DNA of 64,000 nt from positions 1 to 64,000 of the forward strand of contig CAWJDY010000009.1 of NCBI GenBank assembly GCA_963841705.1. The letters are read 5' to 3'. Of this stretch, positions 57,787 to 64,000 are shown piece after piece. The DNA comes from VAZQ01 sp963841705. Lineage in GTDB: Bacteria > Pseudomonadota > Alphaproteobacteria > Rhizobiales > Xanthobacteraceae. The position numbers and the translations under genes were made by a program. How positions within the stretch are numbered: the stretch's first letter is position 1; each line of letters starts with the position of its first letter. The notes beneath the pieces are model-generated. The model did not search any database, had not been told where the DNA came from, and worked only from the letters and a program-made list of their open reading frames with translations.

Positions 57787-58027
57787 GAGCTGACAGCAGC
57801 CGTGGCCCTCACAGGGAAAAGACCTGCGCCGTACCTCAGAAAGCGCTACGGGTTTTGATCGGCCGGCTCCCTCATTTACGAGGCATGCCGAGGCGAGCCT
57901 ACGCATGCAGGGCACCGCCCAAATTCCGCCTCGCCCATCCGCGCAACTCCAATCGCCGAGCGCTGATTTGGGGAACCGGAAGGTCATAGCCGCATTTTCT
58001 CGCCGGGGGCATCGGCGGGAGGGTTTC

Positions 58028-58552
58028 ATGCGCAGCTTTACCCGAACAGCAGTCACCGCCGCGACGATAGCCTTGGCCACAATGCTGTTGGGCGCGACCA
58101 TAGCGTCCGCCAGTGATTACGCTCACAAGCTCTCGGCTTGGCTGCAAATCGCCCAGACGACGGATAACCCGGGAGATCAGACGGGGAACCCCGCCGCTGC
58201 GGAAGTCGCAAAAACCGTGCTCGACGAGCAGGACGTCATGCCCGTGTTGGGACTTCGGGTTCGCAGCAGCGCCGGAGAGGATATGGGGCGGATCATCAAC
58301 GTGGTGGTCGATGGAACCGGTCAGGTGCGTGCTGCGGTCATCGACTTCGGAGGCTTCCTGGGAGTCGGCGCCCGCAAGATCGCAGTCGATTGGAATGCGC
58401 TCCACTTTGCGATCGCAGCCAACAAGGACGACTGCATCACCCTCGACCTCACCCGCGACCAGGTGAAAGCGGCCCCGGAATACAAGGACGGGCGTCCCCT
58501 GGTTGTGCTCGGGACGGCCGAGAGCCTGCCTGCATCTCCGTCCTCCGAGTAG
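58028..58552 (+). CDS. PRC-barrel domain protein, exported
   Basis: I place the start at the ATG at 58028 (MRSFTRTAVTAATIALATML), with GGGAGGG five bases upstream. The 174-residue protein has a signal peptide, a linker rich in D, N and T, and a PRC barrel: VLGLRVRSSAGEDMGRIINV, VVDGTGQVRAAVIDFGGFLG and GARKIAVDWNALHF. PRC-barrel proteins are often linked to membrane or photosynthetic reaction-centre assembly or to RNA metabolism, but the exported form is of unknown role. It lies 22 bp upstream of the MFS gene. Confidence 0.92.
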   Translation: MRSFTRTAVTAATIALATMLLGATIASASDYAHKLSAWLQIAQTTDNPGDQTGNPAAAEVAKTVLDEQDVMPVLGLRVRSSAGEDMGRIINVVVDGTGQVRAAVIDFGGFLGVGARKIAVDWNALHFAIAANKDDCITLDLTRDQVKAAPEYKDGRPLVVLGTAESLPASPSSE

Positions 58553-58574
58553 CGCCGCGCTGGAGCTTGATGTT

Positions 58575-59789
58575 TTGCCCGCCCAACCTTCCCGGCGGAG
58601 CCAGCGCGGCCTCGATTGGTTCGTGCTCTTCGTTTCGACCGTATTGACCGGCTTCGGTCCCTTCGTCGCCGTCTACCTCACCTCGCAACGCTGGACCCAG
58701 CTCGATATCGGCCTGGTGCTCAGCATCGGTGGGCTCGCCTCCCTGCTGGGACAGGTGCCGAGCGGGGCCCTGGTCGATGCTGCCCGCTCGGAACGGCTGA
58801 TCGCCGGGTTTGCCATTGTGGCCACGGGTGCGAGCGCGCTGGTGCTTGGGCTGTGGCCGGTCTACCCGGTGGTCCAAGCGGCCTCGGTGCTGCAGGCGGT
58901 CGCCGGCTGCGTGCTGGCTCCTGCGATCGCTGCAATCAGCCTTGGCCTTGTCGGCCATGACGGTATAGGCGAGCGGCTCGGCCGTAACGCGCGCTTCGCC
59001 TCTTTGGGCACCGGAGCCGGTGCAGCCGCGATGGGGGCCAGCGGGTACCTCATCGGGGATCGAGCGGTGTTCTTCGTCGCAGCAGCTTTCGTCATTCCAG
59101 CGCTGCTTGCCGTTCGGCTGATTGAAGAGAAAGAGGTCGATCCGGAACGGGCCCATGGCGGCCTCGAAGGCGAAATGCTCCTTGCGCATCACGCAGCGAG
59201 CGTGGCCTCAGTGATCTGCCGTCGCGCGCTCCTGATCTTTGCCGGCTGCGTGCTGATCTTTCAGCTCGCGAACGCGGCGATGCTCCCTCTCCTGGGGAGC
59301 ATCCTTACGATGCGATCGAGCCAATGGGCGACGGCTCTGATCGCCGCTTGCGTAATCGTGCCGCAGCTCATCGTCGCCCTGGTGTCGCCCTGGATCGGTC
59401 GCAGCGCACAGCGCGTGGGGCGACGGCCGCTGCTGCTGCTCGGCATTGCGGTCGTGTCGCTGCGGGGCATCCTGTTTGCGAGCTTGAACAATCCGTTCCT
59501 TCTGGTGGCCGTGCAACTGCTCGACGGCATCGCGGCGGCCGTGTTCACGGTGCTGACACCGTTCATCATTGCCGACATCACCCGCGGCACCGGACGGTTC
59601 AATCTCTCGCTGGGCATTGTCGGGACTGCCACGGCAATCGGTGCCTCGCTCAGCACCACGTTGGCCGGCTATGCCACCGATCATTTCGGCAGTCCGGTTG
59701 CGTTTTTTGCTCTTGCCGCGTTTGCAGCGGCGGGCTTGGTCCTGGTCTGGAGCCTGATGCCGGAGACCCGGCCGAAAACCACTGTTTGA
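58575..59789 (+). CDS. MFS transporter
   Basis: I start the protein at a TTG at 58575 with GGAG about ten bases upstream; the open frame extends to 58503 inside the PRC-barrel gene. The 404-residue protein has twelve predicted helices. It begins LDWFVLFVSTVLTGFGPFVA and shows the first-loop motif LGQVPSGALVDAARSERLIA. A second-half counterpart ALVSPWIGRSAQRVGRRPLL is present. The MFS class is clear but the substrate is unknown. It is probably co-transcribed with the PRC-barrel gene. Confidence 0.9.
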   Translation: MPAQPSRRSQRGLDWFVLFVSTVLTGFGPFVAVYLTSQRWTQLDIGLVLSIGGLASLLGQVPSGALVDAARSERLIAGFAIVATGASALVLGLWPVYPVVQAASVLQAVAGCVLAPAIAAISLGLVGHDGIGERLGRNARFASLGTGAGAAAMGASGYLIGDRAVFFVAAAFVIPALLAVRLIEEKEVDPERAHGGLEGEMLLAHHAASVASVICRRALLIFAGCVLIFQLANAAMLPLLGSILTMRSSQWATALIAACVIVPQLIVALVSPWIGRSAQRVGRRPLLLLGIAVVSLRGILFASLNNPFLLVAVQLLDGIAAAVFTVLTPFIIADITRGTGRFNLSLGIVGTATAIGASLSTTLAGYATDHFGSPVAFFALAAFAAAGLVLVWSLMPETRPKTTV

Positions 59790-59799
59790 TTGAAGGCTC

Positions 59800-59881
59800 G
59801 TCATGGCCGGGCTTGGCCCGGCCATCCACGTCTTGCTCGCCGGACGAAGACGTGGATGCCCGGAACAAGTCCGGGCATGAC
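59800..59881. repeat. Palindromic repeat (GTCATGGCCGGGC...ATGAC), 82 bp
   Basis: GTCATGGCCGGGCTTGGCCC, then GGCCATCCACGTC, faces GACGTGGATGCCCGGAACAA and GTCCGGGCATGAC. It is a related but shorter element with CACGTC instead of CCAGTAATC. Confidence 0.88.
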
Positions 59882-59923
59882 GGTGCAAGTGGCCCTATGC
59901 CCCGATACTTTCAGCTCAGCGCA

Positions 59924-61150
59924 TCAGACGAAGCTCAGCGCGGCACCTCCGGCGGCACAGAATATGACGACGAGCCATGGCGGTACCTGCCACATGAACA
60001 GCAGCAGAAAGGCGGTGCAGCCGAGCGCGAAGTCGCCGGCGCTGGTGATCCCTGCGGCCCAGACCGGACGATAGAGCGCTGCGAGCAGGAGCCCAACCAC
60101 GGCGGCATTCACGCCGAGAAGCGCCGCCTGCGCGGCTCTCCGCCGGCGCAGCTCTTCCCAGAACGGAAGCGCGCCGATCACCAGAAGAAAGGAGGGCAGG
60201 AACACTGCGAGAAGGCATATGACTGCTCCCGCCCAGCCGTTTGGCGGCGATTGCATCATGGCGCCGAGATAGGCCGCGAACGTGAACAGCGGCCCGGGCA
60301 CGGCTTGCGCAGCTCCATAGCCTGCAAGGAATGCGTCGTTGGTGATCCACCCCGGCGGAACCACGGACGCCTGCAGCAGCGGCAATACGACGTGTCCGCC
60401 GCCGAACACGAGCGAGCCGGCGCGGTAGAACGCGTCGATAAGCTTGATCGCCTGCAACGGAACCGTGGATGCGAGCAACGGCAGTCCGAGCAGCAGCGCA
60501 AAAAACACGGCCAGCATCGTGGCACCCGTTGCCCGGCTCACGTTGAGCGGCAACGATGCGTGACCGTTGCGCGGCTCCGGCCGCAGCAACAGCACGCCCA
60601 TGAGGCCGCCGACGACGATGGCGCCGACCTGTCCCCACGCCGTGGGGAGCGCCAGCGCAATTACCGCGGCCGCGACCGCGAATGTCGCCCGCTCGCGGTC
60701 AGGGGCAAGCGACCGCATCATCCCGAGCACGGCCTGTGCGACCACGGCGACCGCGGCAACTTTCAATCCGTGCAGCCAGCCCGCTCCGCTCACGTCGCCC
60801 AGCCTGCTCACGCCGTAAGCAAAAAGAACAAGGGCAATGGCCGACGGCAGCGTAAAGCCGGTCCATGCCGCGAGCGCGCCGCAGTAACCCGCGCGCGAAA
60901 GGCCAATGGCAATGCCGACCTGGCTTGAAGCCGGGCCAGGCAGGAATTGGCACAGCGCAACGAGATCGGCGTAGGCTCGATCATCGAGCCATTGCCGGCG
61001 TACCACGAACTCGTTGCGAAAATACCCGAGATGCGCGACCGGTCCGCCGAATGACGTGAGCCCAAGCCGAAGAAACGCGAGCAAAACCTCGCGCCAGCTC
61101 CCGACGACATCGCTCTTTCCAGCCGGCGGGAAAACCTCGCGTGTGCTCAT
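59924..61150 (-). CDS. chrA: Chromate transporter (ChrA family)
   Basis: I place the start at the ATG at 61150 (MSTREVFPPAGKSDVVGSWR); the frame extends upstream without coding character. The 408-residue protein has two homologous halves. They carry LGLTSFGGPVAHLGYFRNEF, CQFLPGPASSQVGIAIGLSR and FGGGHVVLPLLQASVVPPGW, then GAAQAVPGPLFTFAAYLG. The paired PGP motifs are diagnostic. It is an inner-membrane exporter of chromate (or another oxyanion). No chrB regulator or other metal gene is nearby. Confidence 0.95.
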   Translation of the reverse strand: MSTREVFPPAGKSDVVGSWREVLLAFLRLGLTSFGGPVAHLGYFRNEFVVRRQWLDDRAYADLVALCQFLPGPASSQVGIAIGLSRAGYCGALAAWTGFTLPSAIALVLFAYGVSRLGDVSGAGWLHGLKVAAVAVVAQAVLGMMRSLAPDRERATFAVAAAVIALALPTAWGQVGAIVVGGLMGVLLLRPEPRNGHASLPLNVSRATGATMLAVFFALLLGLPLLASTVPLQAIKLIDAFYRAGSLVFGGGHVVLPLLQASVVPPGWITNDAFLAGYGAAQAVPGPLFTFAAYLGAMMQSPPNGWAGAVICLLAVFLPSFLLVIGALPFWEELRRRRAAQAALLGVNAAVVGLLLAALYRPVWAAGITSAGDFALGCTAFLLLFMWQVPPWLVVIFCAAGGAALSFV

Positions 61151-61243
61151 GGCAGCTATCCTTGCGCACGTTGATCGTACAAAACGTTCATGCCAGAAGG
61201 CCACGGCGGGTTTGCTGGAAGAACATCCTCGGTCGGGCAGGGC

Positions 61244-62359
61244 ATGAACATCGAGCATGCTAACGGAATCAAGGTCGTCGGCTACTTTGATTGTTATGGT
61301 GGCGGACAGGTGGTGGTGCGCCAGCGGATCGCATATGTCGGCCACATCGCGCCGCCGCATGGAACCAGCATCATCGACGTAAGCGATCCTTCCAAACCGC
61401 GCGAGCTTGCAAAAATCACCGTTCCCATGGGGACCCTTTCACACAAGGTGCGGGTCGAGAACGGCGTGATGCTGGTCAATCGCGAGATCTTTCCGATCGG
61501 CCGCAAGGACCCGGACTTTCACGGTGGGCTCGAGGTCTACGACGTCACCCGGCCCACCTATCCGAGGCGCATCGCGAGCTTCTCCTGCCGCGGCATGCAT
61601 CGCTTCACCTTCGATGGCCGTTATGTCTACGGCTCCCCGGAAATAGACGGCTATCTCGGCAACATCGTCGGCATCATCGACTTCCAGGATCCGGCGCGCC
61701 CCGCTCTCGTCGGCAAATGGTGGATGCCGGGGCAGTGGGCGGCCGGCGGCGAAACACCGAGCTGGGAGGGCACCGCGCATCGCTGTCACCATCCCATCCG
61801 CCATGGAAACCGGCTGTACGTGAGCTACTGGCATGGCGGGTTCGTGATTCTCGACATCGAGGACCTGCACAGGCCGAAATTCGTTTCCGGCCTCGATTGG
61901 TCCCCGCCGTTTCCCTGGCCGACCCATACCGCGCTGCCAGTGCCCTTTGTATTGCGTGGTCGGCGCGTCATGCTGGTTGCCGACGAGGACGTGGTGCGGC
62001 TCGGTCCGGCCTCGCCGTCGTTCCTGTGGATCGTCGACATCACCGATGAAAGGCGTCCGATTCCGTTCGCAAGCTTCCAGGTCGAAGAGGAGGACGGCTC
62101 GCCGAAACAGGACTACACCGGCCTGCACCAGTTCTGCGAGGAGGTGCGCAGCACGGAGATTCCGATCGCCTGGTTCGCGCACGGGCTGAGAATTGTCGAC
62201 ATCTCCAATCCGCATGCTCCGCGCCAAACCGCATTGTTCATGCCGCCGGTGCCCGAAGGGGCGGCGCGAGTGCAGAGCAATGATGTCTGCTACGATGATC
62301 GTGGCCTCATCTATCTCATCGACCGAACGCGCGGTCTTCATATCCTGGAGCGGACCTGA
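61244..62359 (+). CDS. LVIVD-repeat / selenium-binding-like beta-propeller protein
   Basis: I place the start at the ATG at 61244 (MNIEHANGIKVVGYFDCYGG); an ATG at 61190 is possible. The 371-residue protein has several short repeats with IIDVSDPSKPRELAKI, GLEVYDVTRPTYPRRIASFS, FVILDIEDLHRPKFVSGLDW, LWIVDITDERRPIPFAS and LRIVDISNPHAPRQ. These are LVIVD-type propeller blades. Histidines at HCHHPIRHG-like text (here AHRCHHPIRHGNRL) could bind metal. There is no signal peptide. It lies 62 bp upstream of the amidohydrolase, so the two may act together; function unknown. Confidence 0.85.
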   Translation: MNIEHANGIKVVGYFDCYGGGQVVVRQRIAYVGHIAPPHGTSIIDVSDPSKPRELAKITVPMGTLSHKVRVENGVMLVNREIFPIGRKDPDFHGGLEVYDVTRPTYPRRIASFSCRGMHRFTFDGRYVYGSPEIDGYLGNIVGIIDFQDPARPALVGKWWMPGQWAAGGETPSWEGTAHRCHHPIRHGNRLYVSYWHGGFVILDIEDLHRPKFVSGLDWSPPFPWPTHTALPVPFVLRGRRVMLVADEDVVRLGPASPSFLWIVDITDERRPIPFASFQVEEEDGSPKQDYTGLHQFCEEVRSTEIPIAWFAHGLRIVDISNPHAPRQTALFMPPVPEGAARVQSNDVCYDDRGLIYLIDRTRGLHILERT

Positions 62360-62421
62360 TGGTTTAGGCCCATTCGCACCCTCTGTTTCCGAGCGGGAGG
62401 CGCAAACAAACCAGAGCAGCC

Positions 62422-63675
62422 ATGAATCTTCTTATCCGCAATGCTCGGCTGCGTGGCCGAGAAGATCTCGTCGATATCGGCATCGCGCAGGAACGCATTA
62501 GCGACATCGCTCCCAAGCTGGCGCTCCCGGCAGCGCAGACTATCGATGCGGCGGGTGACTTGGTGATCCCGGGATTTGTCAATCTGCATCTGCATGCCGA
62601 CAAGGCGTTGCTCGGCGAAATCATGCGACCGAACCTGTCGGGCACGCTGCCGGAGGCAATCGAGATAACCAACGAGTTCAAGCGCAAATACGATCCGGCG
62701 GAGGTTGCCGAGCGCGCCGGGCGCGTGATCGAGAGCGGAATCAAGAACGGAACGACGTTCTTCCGGCTGTTCGCCGATGTGGGAACCATCGGTGGCTTGC
62801 GCGCGGCGCATGGACTGCTGCTCGTACGCGAGAAATACAAGCCCTGCTGCGAGGTCCAGATTGCAGCTTTTCCGCAGGAAGGCATCGTGCGGGATCGGGG
62901 TGCCGCCGAGCTGCTCGACGAGGCGCTCAAGCAAGGTTGCGATGTGGTTGGCGGCCTGCCCTGGTACGAATACACCGACGCAGAAGCCAGAGAGCACATC
63001 GATATCTGCTTCGATCTGGCCCGACGGCACGATCGCGACATTCACATGCTGGTCGACGACACCGACGACGTGAACTCCCGCAGTCTCGAATACCTCGCGC
63101 TCAAGACGATGCGCGAAGGATTTCACGGCCGGGTGACGGCCAGCCATTGCGGCGCCATGGCCGGATACAACGATGTCTATGCCGCCAAGGTCATCGATAT
63201 GGTGGCAACCGCGAACATCACCATTTCCGCCAACACCCACATCAATCTTGTCTGCTCCGCGCGCATTGATCGCGAGCCCAGGCGTCGCGGGATTGCGCGG
63301 GTCAAGGAATTGCTTGCGCGCGGCGTGAATGTCGTATCGTCGCAAGACGACGTTGACGATCCGTACTATCCGTTCGGCAAGCCCGACCAGCTCGAGGTCG
63401 CGCTGATGATGGCGCACACCGCACAATTGACGCTGCCGCATGAGCTGGAACAGGTCTTTGACATGGTGACCGTGAATGCGGCGCGCGCGGCGCGACTGGG
63501 AGATTATGGCATCGCGCCCGGCAGCCGGGCCGATCTGGTAGTTCTTGGCGCCCCATCGGTGCGCCAGGCATTGCGCCTGCAGCCGCCCCGCCGGCATGTC
63601 ATCAAAAACGGGGTCGAGGTCGCGCGAACGACAGTTGCGCAAGAGCTTCGCACGCCCCGTGATACCTCCCCCTGA
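62422..63675 (+). CDS. Cytosine-deaminase-like amidohydrolase
   Basis: The 417-residue protein has the metal motif IPGFVNLHLHADKALLGEIM, then GFHGRVTASHCGAMAGYNDV, ITISANTHINLVCSARIDRE and VVSSQDDVDDPYYPFGKPDQ. It is close to cytosine deaminase and isoguanine-type hydrolases (CodA-like, with the SQDDVDDP motif). It probably deaminates a pyrimidine or related heterocycle. The upstream propeller gene may belong to the same unit. The C-terminal end (ELRTPRDTSP) meets a short CTCCCCC repeat piece. Confidence 0.9.
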   Translation: MNLLIRNARLRGREDLVDIGIAQERISDIAPKLALPAAQTIDAAGDLVIPGFVNLHLHADKALLGEIMRPNLSGTLPEAIEITNEFKRKYDPAEVAERAGRVIESGIKNGTTFFRLFADVGTIGGLRAAHGLLLVREKYKPCCEVQIAAFPQEGIVRDRGAAELLDEALKQGCDVVGGLPWYEYTDAEAREHIDICFDLARRHDRDIHMLVDDTDDVNSRSLEYLALKTMREGFHGRVTASHCGAMAGYNDVYAAKVIDMVATANITISANTHINLVCSARIDREPRRRGIARVKELLARGVNVVSSQDDVDDPYYPFGKPDQLEVALMMAHTAQLTLPHELEQVFDMVTVNAARAARLGDYGIAPGSRADLVVLGAPSVRQALRLQPPRRHVIKNGVEVARTTVAQELRTPRDTSP

Positions 63676-63712
63676 GAGATCAGATGTCAGATGTCAGATG
63701 TCAGAGAACAGA
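63676..63712. repeat. CAGATGT tandem repeat
   Basis: AGATCAGATGTCAGATGTCA and following GATGTCAG give a 7-bp unit repeated four to five times, directly after the amidohydrolase stop. It resembles the GTATCAG repeat at 44937-45070 in type and position. Confidence 0.85.
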
Positions 63713-64000
63713 TCGGCGTCCCCTAGAGGAGGAAGTTCGGGCGCAGGGCAGTCGCATATGCCTCGGTGGCAGGGCGGAAACTCCAACCTCCCCCTAAAAG
63801 GGGGAGGTCGACAGCACTTGCCCCGGCCTTGCGCCGGGGCAAGTGCTGTCGGGTGGGGGTGCTGCCCTCGGCAGATCGCGGCCCGGAGTGACCCCCACCC
63901 GGCTCCCCCGACAAGTCGGGGTCGCCGACCTCCCCCTTTCAGGGGGAGGTATTGCGGAGCTTGCTGCGCCGCTGAGTCCAAATGCCCCGCGCGGAGCCAA
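63713..64000. other. Intergenic end of window filled with palindromic repeats
   Basis: No gene is visible. The stretch is dominated by the hairpins listed for 63786-63953, and the window ends in featureless sequence. Confidence 0.6.
63786..63953. repeat. Cluster of palindromic repeats (ACCTCCCCCT hairpins)
   Basis: Three units are visible: ACCTCCCCCTAAAAGGGGGA at 63786, a long perfect hairpin GACAGCACTTGCCCCGGCC / GGCCGGGG-like (63809-63851, arms GCACTTGCCCCGGC and GCCGGGGCAAGTGC), and the inverted copy of the 24837-24899 composite at about 63888-63952 (CCGACAAGTCGGGGTCGCC then ACCTCCCCCTTTCAGGGGGA). Confidence 0.88.

Larger units (their letters stand above)
56761..57989 (+). pseudogene. Frameshifted GPKTPEGKAR-family protein with repeat-rich 3' half
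   Basis: The first frame from ATG 56761 (MISEARRQASRRNGSRSRGP, KTPEGKARSCRNAVRHGLS) is the typical start of a rhizobial family with GPKTPEGKAR..RNA.RHGL. It runs to a stop near 56997. The body continues in another frame from about 56967 (MACRIATAQIEVGRARRARA, DRYERRALAIRKRAIRQFDA), as in intact members, so one frameshift separates them. The rest, to 57989, consists of dispersed NPYAEVDKE and QTNP / LAKRTRG repeats. Function of the family is unknown. Only frameshifting or repair could give a full protein. Confidence 0.8.

Noticed and set aside
57222..57812. Minus-strand 196-residue frame over the repeat array
   Set aside because: Its Gly/Ser/Phe/Val-Arg pattern is only the reverse translation of the repeat motif.

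Overview
The window reads as chromosomal DNA of a Hyphomicrobiales (Rhizobiales) alphaproteobacterium, most like the Bradyrhizobium / Rhodopseudomonas / Pseudolabrys group. This rests on high GC, a GapR (DUF2312) gene next to DUF1244, DUF1036 and pyruvate kinase genes, a split proton-translocating transhydrogenase (pntAA-pntAB-pntB), an alphaproteobacterial L36 protein, many short rhizobial-type hypothetical proteins, a large set of orphan PF04392-type ABC substrate-binding proteins, and frequent palindromic intergenic repeats of the GTCATnn...CCAGTAATC / GATTACTGG...ATGAC type.

Layout. 1-9 kb: the N-terminal half of a SAM-plus-class-III-cyclase protein (cut by the left edge), a cyclic-nucleotide-binding-domain protein, a minus-strand tandem of substrate-binding protein genes (two intact, one broken), then a receiver protein and a large triple-GAF hybrid histidine kinase. 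9-17.6 kb: an accessory, partly degraded stretch with small rhizobial-type genes, a third intact substrate-binding protein, frameshifted and truncated gene remnants, a run of small membrane-protein genes, and a more AT-rich two-gene unit encoding a nucleotidyltransferase-fold protein and a 77-residue partner (toxin-antitoxin-like). 17.8-22.5 kb: a complete branched-chain-amino-acid-type ABC importer operon (livH-M-G-F plus a Tat-exported binding protein). Divergent from it are a TctC-type binding protein and an M28 peptidase whose genes overlap.

24.9-46 kb: DUF4202 and PNPOx-like genes that overlap unusually far, a nitrate/sulfonate/taurine-type ABC operon without an intact binding protein, hydrolase and acetyltransferase genes whose start codons overlap on opposite strands, the pnt operon behind a cytochrome-oxidase-subunit-IV-like gene, a UbiB-family kinase, PepF, an NtrC-type regulator, a secreted proline/alanine-rich protein, gapR, DUF1244, a glycerate-2-kinase / DUF1036 / pyruvate kinase run (glycerate to pyruvate), a TPR protein and rpmJ. 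46-56 kb: guanine deaminase, a VTT-domain membrane protein, a candidate small RNA with a strong terminator, and a putative catabolic cluster: UbiD decarboxylase, binding protein, ATPase, permease and amidohydrolase on the minus strand, divergent from a flavin-dependent monooxygenase/acyl-CoA-dehydrogenase-fold gene.

56-64 kb: two small overlapping genes, a frameshifted GPKTPEGKAR-family gene whose 3' half carries about ten degenerate copies of a TTGGCCAAACGAACCC motif every 40-48 bp, a PRC-barrel protein, an MFS transporter, ChrA, an LVIVD/selenium-binding-like repeat protein and a cytosine-deaminase-like amidohydrolase. Most of the window is ordinary chromosome. The most rewarding parts are the 9-17.6 kb accessory stretch, the UbiD/amidohydrolase/monooxygenase cluster, the decaying substrate-binding-protein family with its shared upstream element, the candidate sRNA and the 57.4-57.8 kb repeat array. 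I see no tRNA, no 16S, 23S or 5S rRNA gene, no CRISPR array, no complete insertion sequence and no prophage.
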